DNA of 64,000 nt from Terrabacter sp040702505 (GTDB lineage: Bacteria; Actinomycetota; Actinomycetes; Actinomycetales; Dermatophilaceae): NCBI RefSeq assembly GCF_040702505.1, contig NZ_JBFBLC010000002.1, positions 124,001 to 188,000 on the forward strand, read 5' to 3'. The notes below the pieces were generated by a model. It did not search any database. It was not told the DNA's origin and saw only the letters and a list, made by a program, of their open reading frames with translations. Positions 59,888 to 64,000 of the stretch are shown here, piece after piece. Numbering within the stretch: the stretch's first letter is position 1; each line of letters starts with the position of its first letter. A program made the translations under genes and the position numbers.

Positions 59888-60047
59888 GGGTCGCCTCCCA
59901 CCCGCCGTATGCCGGCAGCGTACGACGACCGAAGGCCGCCCCCAAGACGATTGGCTCGCATACTCAGGCGTCGATCAAAGGCCCACCCAGCGATGCAGGT
60001 GAGCGGCGGCACGAGTAGCGCGACTCATCCGGCATACGGTGGCAGTC

Positions 60048-61070
60048 ATGCGCTACACGACTCTCGGCAGCAGCGGCACCATCGTTTCCAGTCAGTGCCT
60101 CGGCACCATGACCTTCGGGGCGGAGGCCGATGAGGAGTCTTCCGGGTCCATCCTCGAGGCCTTCGCGGAGGCTGGAGGCACCTTCCTCGACACGGCGGAC
60201 GTCTACAGCAATGGTGTTTCCGAGGAGATCATCGGCCGGTGGCTGAAGTCCCACCCCGAGGACGCGGCCCAGATGGTCGTGGCGACGAAGGGCCGGTTCC
60301 CGATGGGCGAGGGGCGCAACGACGTCGGTCTCTCAAGACGCCACCTCCGTCAGGCGCTCGACGCGTCCCTGACCCGGCTCGGGGTCGAGCACATCGACCT
60401 CTACCAGATGCACGCGTGGGACGCTGTCACACCGCTCGAGGAGACGCTGCGCTTCCTCGACGACGCTGTTGGAGCGGGCAAGATCGGCTACTACGGCTTC
60501 TCCAACTACCTCGGCCACCAGGTAACCAAGGCAGTGCACACCGCCCGTCAGCACGGCTGGGCGCCGCCGGTGACGTTGCAGCCGCAGTACAACCTTCTTG
60601 TTCGGGACATCGAGCACGAGGTCGTGCCGGCCTGTCTCGATGGCGGACTCGGCCTGCTGCCCTGGTCGCCCCTCGCGGGCGGGTGGCTCACCGGCAAGTA
60701 CCAGCGCGACACCACCCCGACCGGAGCCTCGCGCCTCGGCGAGGACCCGGAGCGCGGTATGGAGGCCTACGGGCCGCGCAACTCGGACGAGCGCACGTGG
60801 GCGGTCATCGACGCCGTGGCCCAGGTCGCGAAGGAGCAGGGCGTCACCTCCGCAGCGGTCGCCCTCGCCTGGGTCGCGGCGCAGCCGGCGGTCACGTCGG
60901 TAATCCTCGGTGCCCGCACCGTCGAGCAGCTCACCGACAACCTCGCCGCCGCCGACCTCGACCTGACGGCAGATCAGCTGTCTCACCTCAGCGAGGTCAG
61001 CAGGCCCCGCATGGACGACTACCCCTACGGCCCCGCTGGTATCGCCCAGCGCCACCGCGACATCGGGTGA
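60048..61070 (+). CDS. Aldo/keto reductase
   Basis: 340-residue NADPH-dependent (beta/alpha)8 reductase. Catalytic D and Y lie in LDTADVYSNG, K in VVATKGRF, and H in LYQMHAWDAV; the cofactor end reads SVILGARTVEQLTDNLAAADLDL. It belongs to the YajO/YghZ-like group of general AKRs. ATG at 60048 chosen; a GTG at 60039 would be an alternative. Substrate is unknown. Confidence 0.92.
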   Translation: MRYTTLGSSGTIVSSQCLGTMTFGAEADEESSGSILEAFAEAGGTFLDTADVYSNGVSEEIIGRWLKSHPEDAAQMVVATKGRFPMGEGRNDVGLSRRHLRQALDASLTRLGVEHIDLYQMHAWDAVTPLEETLRFLDDAVGAGKIGYYGFSNYLGHQVTKAVHTARQHGWAPPVTLQPQYNLLVRDIEHEVVPACLDGGLGLLPWSPLAGGWLTGKYQRDTTPTGASRLGEDPERGMEAYGPRNSDERTWAVIDAVAQVAKEQGVTSAAVALAWVAAQPAVTSVILGARTVEQLTDNLAAADLDLTADQLSHLSEVSRPRMDDYPYGPAGIAQRHRDIG

Positions 61071-61452
61071 GCGCCGGCTGCGAGCGGGCCCCGTCGTCAC
61101 CCGGGCCATCGCAGTCAAGCTGGGCCGCGCCTGGCGGCACTAGGAACTACGACGGTGGGCCGCCCCCTTGGGCAGTCGGGCAGTTGTTCGATCGCTCGCG
61201 TGCCGCACTTGCGGCACCCGACGGTCACGGAACAGCGGTCGCGATCATGGCTATGGCGATCACACATCTGCCGCACGCTTGCGGCGATGTGACACAGCTC
61301 GAATGACGTTTTGGTTTATGTTCCGGCCGCCCGCCCGGGCCGGCTCCGTGCTGTCCGGCAGGAGTGGGCTGCGGTTGGATGCCAGCGGTCCTTACCATGG
61401 GCGCGCCTCGGCCTCAACAACGCGGGGATTCGCGTGAGATAGCGTCGTTGGA
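61071..61452. other. 382-base gap without a convincing gene; two tandem hairpins
   Basis: No ORF here has coding character. Two similar stem-loops occur at 61200-61217 (arms GTGCCGCA and TGCGGCAC with loop CT) and 61270-61285 (arms GCCGCA and TGCGGC with loop CGCT, extended by CATC and GATG with one bulge). They follow the AKR gene and precede a less GC-rich stretch with TTTTGG, so a pair of terminators is likely. Confidence 0.5.
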
Positions 61453-62235
61453 ATGACGCTCAATCACATTCGTCGTGGACGCGGCCGGCCGCTGTTGCTC
61501 GTGCACGGTCTGGGCGCGGGATGGCGGTCGTGGGCTCCGATCATCGAGCAACTTGGGGAGCGCCGGGAGGTCTTCGCTGTCGACTTGCCGGGATTTGGTG
61601 ACACGCCGCCGCTGACGGGTGAGGTCTCGATCGCATCTCTGACCGAGTCCGTCGCGGACTTTATCCGTGAACAGGGTTTGGACGGGGTCGCGACTGCTGG
61701 CCAGTCGATGGGCGGACGGATTGTGCTTGAACTCGCCCGGCGGGGAGTCGGTGGCGACACGGTGGCTCTGGACCCAGGCGGTTTCTGGAGTGACCGTGAG
61801 CTTGCCGTGTTCGGCGCCACGCTGCGGCCGTCGATTGCTTTGGTCCGAGCGTTGCGCGGCACGGTGCCCTCGCTGCTGGGCACGCGCGCGGGGCGGACGG
61901 TGCTGTTGGCCCAGTTGTCGGCGCGACCCTGGGCGATCGCGCGTGAGACCTGTTTGCCGGATGTGGTTGGGCTGGCTGACGCCCCGTCGACTGGCGCCGC
62001 GATGGACGCCTTGACCCGAGGGCCCAAGCAACAGGGCGCCCCCTCGGGCACCGTGCCGGGCCGGGTCACGATTGGGTGGGGGCGGCGTGACTTGGTGACC
62101 CTGCCGAAACAGGCCGTACGTGCCACGGAGCTATTTCCTGACGCCGTGTTGCACTGGTTCGAGCGTTGCGGTCACTTTCCGCAATGGGATGCACCGGACG
62201 AAGCGACCCGACTGATCCTGGAGAACACCGACTGA
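61453..62235 (+). CDS. Alpha/beta hydrolase
   Basis: 260-residue hydrolase. The oxyanion segment is LLLVHGLGAGWRSW, the nucleophile elbow GQSMGG (S), and the histidine in RCGHFPQWDAP; the acid is in GWGRRDLV. Cap-like residues 110-190 hold ALRGTVPSLLGTRAGR. Substrate cannot be predicted; esterase, lipase-like or epoxide types all possible. It has GGA four bases before the ATG. Confidence 0.87.
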   Translation: MTLNHIRRGRGRPLLLVHGLGAGWRSWAPIIEQLGERREVFAVDLPGFGDTPPLTGEVSIASLTESVADFIREQGLDGVATAGQSMGGRIVLELARRGVGGDTVALDPGGFWSDRELAVFGATLRPSIALVRALRGTVPSLLGTRAGRTVLLAQLSARPWAIARETCLPDVVGLADAPSTGAAMDALTRGPKQQGAPSGTVPGRVTIGWGRRDLVTLPKQAVRATELFPDAVLHWFERCGHFPQWDAPDEATRLILENTD

Positions 62236-62466
62236 GGTTCGCGCCGTGCTCCGGGCGACCACAGCCCTCTCGGGGAGGGACCGAGATGGCATCAGGCTGT
62301 GATCGCAGCGACGGTCGCCGGAATCCCACGACCCGCGGCTCGGGTGCGCCGACTGGCGGCGAATAGACGCACCTAGCAAGGGGGCGATCTCAGCAATTGT
62401 CCTTCGAGCAGCTTGCCCTTCTTCGGTAGGCTCGTTCAACCGAATGTCGTTGAGCCAGGGGGAGTT

Positions 62467-62997
62467 TTGATCGACCACACAGAGGTCGGATGCTGGATCG
62501 TCAAGGCCGACCCGAAGACCTGGGACTACTTCAGAGCCTTAGCTGAGGACCAAACGCCCCCCATAAAGCCCCATCTGTACCCTGGCGCTTGGACGCTGGG
62601 ACGCACCTACCGCAACGGCATGATCCGCAAGGGTGACTTGATCGCGCTGTGGGTCACGGGCACCAAGAACCCTGGGATCCACGAGTTCGGAACGGTGACC
62701 GACGAGCCGTACGAAGTTGACGGCTTCGATGCTGGTTACGCGTTGGATCAGCAGCGAGCAAGGGAGAAGGCGCTGGCGATCGAATACTCGGCCGTCCGGC
62801 TCTACGACAACTTCGTGCCACGTCCCGAGATGAAGGCCGATCCCGTGCTCTGTCGCTGCGAGCAGTTCCGAGCTCCTCAGGCGTCGAACCCTTCATATCT
62901 GGATCCAGATGAGACGAAGGCCCTTGCACACCTCATCGCAGCGCGGGTGCCGATGGCCCGTTTGAGGGATGCGAAGTGGGGGCGCGCGCTGCGGTGA
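62467..62997 (+). CDS. EVE (PUA-like) domain protein
   Basis: 176-residue protein. CWIVKADPKTWDYFRAL opens like EVE domains (W-V-A/K-P-x-W/Y), WTLGRTYRNGMIRKGDLIALWVTGTKNPGIHEFGTVTDEPYEVD continues with the GD-x-ALWxTG portion that builds the nucleotide-binding groove, and a variable C-terminal half follows. EVE domains are PUA-like and bind modified bases in DNA or RNA. I use TTG at 62467 because AGGGGGAG is directly upstream; an earlier frame start has none. G+C is lower than in neighbours. The gene is followed in 160 bases by the OGG-fold gene. Confidence 0.72.
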   Translation: MIDHTEVGCWIVKADPKTWDYFRALAEDQTPPIKPHLYPGAWTLGRTYRNGMIRKGDLIALWVTGTKNPGIHEFGTVTDEPYEVDGFDAGYALDQQRAREKALAIEYSAVRLYDNFVPRPEMKADPVLCRCEQFRAPQASNPSYLDPDETKALAHLIAARVPMARLRDAKWGRALR

Positions 62998-63157
62998 CTA
63001 CCCGTTCGAACGGGCCCGTTGGCGCTGGTTCGCGGCGGGGGTACGCAAGTCTGCGCACCGCCCACAGAGCAGGGACTCGCCAGGAGTTAGGGCCCATTTC
63101 AGAGTTGCGCCGCTAGCCTCTCGCAATGTGAATGGTGAAGCGGCCGCACCGGGCGGA

Positions 63158-63889
63158 ATGACAATGCCGACCTATGTGAGAGGTCGGCTCGGACGACGAT
63201 CCGAGTACGTGCTAGACCACGGTTTCGACGACAAGAGCGTTGGCGCAGGCTGGTGGAACCAGCGCCTCGCCTCGCTAGGGCTTCCTCAACGTTTTGGACC
63301 AGGCGAACAAGCGGAGCAGCGACGCTTGACACGTCGCGACCTCTTCCAACTAGCGGGCCCCGCCGCGCAGAACGGCGCAAGCGACGACGATGTTTTGATG
63401 TTCCTGTGGCACGCACTGGCATGGGGCACCGGGAGCAGCCAGCGCGGCAATGACGCGAGAGTCAGGGCGTTCGCGGATCCGACAGATCGACAGAGGAACA
63501 TCGCGCTGTTGAAGCAGGCGATGGCATTCGCTCGTGCAGGCGACCCTGCTGCGGCCTACCGCGTTCTAATTCGCCGAGGCGGCGGAAAGATCCGCGGGCT
63601 TGGTCCAGCCTTCTTCACCAAGTTGCTCTACTTCGCTTCGGAGGGTGCACCCGGTACGCGATGCCTCATCCTGGACGCTCGCGTGGCAGGCAACCTCGCA
63701 GAGGCGGGCTGGTCCTCGCTGCCGCGCTCCAATCGAACGAGTTACAGCTACAACTGGTACACGGCCACGTACGCGAGTTACTGCGAACTCCTCAAGCGGT
63801 GGGCAAACGAGGAGAGTGAGCGCTTGAGCGCCCATGTGTGGCCGGACGAGATCGAGCGTGCCTTGTTTCAGGGTCACCCAAACGCGTAG
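63158..63889 (+). CDS. OGG-fold (8-oxoguanine DNA glycosylase-like) protein
   Basis: 243-residue HhH-GPD-like protein. The helix-hairpin-helix reads GGKIRGLGPAFFTKLLYFAS (143-161) with K144 or K155 as candidate nucleophile, and LILDARVAGNL holds D173 as the candidate catalytic aspartate; DDDVLMFLWHALAWGTG and RQRNIALLKQAMAFARAGD are preceding helices. This combination is the OGG-fold family, which I recall as found next to other accessory genes. The ATG at 63158 (or 63164) begins the conserved part. Positioned after the EVE gene, it may act with it on modified DNA. Confidence 0.72.
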   Translation: MTMPTYVRGRLGRRSEYVLDHGFDDKSVGAGWWNQRLASLGLPQRFGPGEQAEQRRLTRRDLFQLAGPAAQNGASDDDVLMFLWHALAWGTGSSQRGNDARVRAFADPTDRQRNIALLKQAMAFARAGDPAAAYRVLIRRGGGKIRGLGPAFFTKLLYFASEGAPGTRCLILDARVAGNLAEAGWSSLPRSNRTSYSYNWYTATYASYCELLKRWANEESERLSAHVWPDEIERALFQGHPNA

Positions 63890-64000
63890 ACCGAAGGTTC
63901 CGTCGGGCAGAATCACGCGTCGGAACCGGATGCTCCGCTACCCGGTCTCACCGTCGTGAATGAGTTCTGAGCTGCCCTGGCCGGTGCTGTTGTTGGTGGT

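Noticed and set aside
61168..61437. An 89-residue frame in the 61 kb gap
   Set aside because: No ribosome site, basic/mixed composition and no recognisable pattern.
1..64000. CRISPR arrays, tRNA, rRNA, insertion sequences
   Set aside because: I looked for regularly spaced direct repeats, cloverleaf-like words such as GTTCGA followed by a CCA end, and transposase signatures, and saw none that I could support. A tRNA finder run would be the decisive check.

Overview
This is a high-GC actinobacterial chromosome segment. GTG starts, G/C-rich third codon positions, an F420-type (Ddn-like) oxidoreductase, a maleylpyruvate-isomerase/mycothiol-type gene, a type VII secretion-like operon and a PknB-world style SpoIIE/GAF phosphatase all point to Actinomycetota. 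A Micrococcales lineage such as Intrasporangiaceae/Dermatophilaceae is my guess, not a demonstrated fact. No rRNA, tRNA, CRISPR array or insertion sequence was recognised.

Left part (1-12.4 kb): a truncated DHA2-type drug exporter; a large MalT-like LuxR regulator flanked on both sides by two small proteins that look like paralogues of each other; a DUF6069-like membrane protein; then an amino acid/peptide block (M24 peptidase, M20 dipeptidase, small anchored protein, APC permease), an orphan sugar-type solute-binding lipoprotein and two uncharacterised genes. From 12.4 to 23 kb: a DUF5995 protein, a complete mraY outside any cell-wall cluster, a four-gene operon headed by a WXG100-type protein with a glycine-zipper tail, a SnoaL-like protein, a double-GNAT protein, a GAF/SpoIIE phosphatase and a phytanoyl-CoA dioxygenase-like enzyme.

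The centre (23.0-40.7 kb) is a full myo-inositol catabolic locus. One long leftward operon runs iolG-iolC-aldolase-iolB-iolD-iolH-iolA-Gfo/Idh-iolE-like-iolG-like-hydroxypyruvate isomerase-like. Facing it is a rightward operon: solute-binding lipoprotein, permease, single-domain ATPase, universal stress protein, GntR regulator and HAD phosphatase. Both start from one intergenic region that holds nested inverted repeats with a TTGACA hexamer on each strand, so one regulator could switch import and breakdown together. Import by the ABC transporter would feed IolG (to inosose), IolE, IolD, IolB, IolC and the aldolase, with IolA oxidising malonate semialdehyde.

Right part (40.7-64 kb): small housekeeping and accessory genes (CMD/AhpD-like, GNAT, Nudix, TfoX), a membrane-tethered matrixin-like protease, a gluconate kinase/permease pair, a methyltransferase, a cyclopropane fatty acid synthase, a VOC protein and an F420-type enzyme; an XRE-cupin regulator divergent from a flavoprotein-methyltransferase fusion; a frameshifted mycothiol-dependent-type gene; haloalkane dehalogenase-like, SRPBCC/TetR, glutaminase and aldo-keto reductase genes. 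The last ~3 kb is visibly less G+C-rich, lacks a heptamer (GGCATAC/GTATGCC) that is frequent elsewhere, and ends in an EVE-domain gene followed by an OGG-fold DNA glycosylase-like gene, which is the best candidate for an uncharacterised modified-DNA-directed system.
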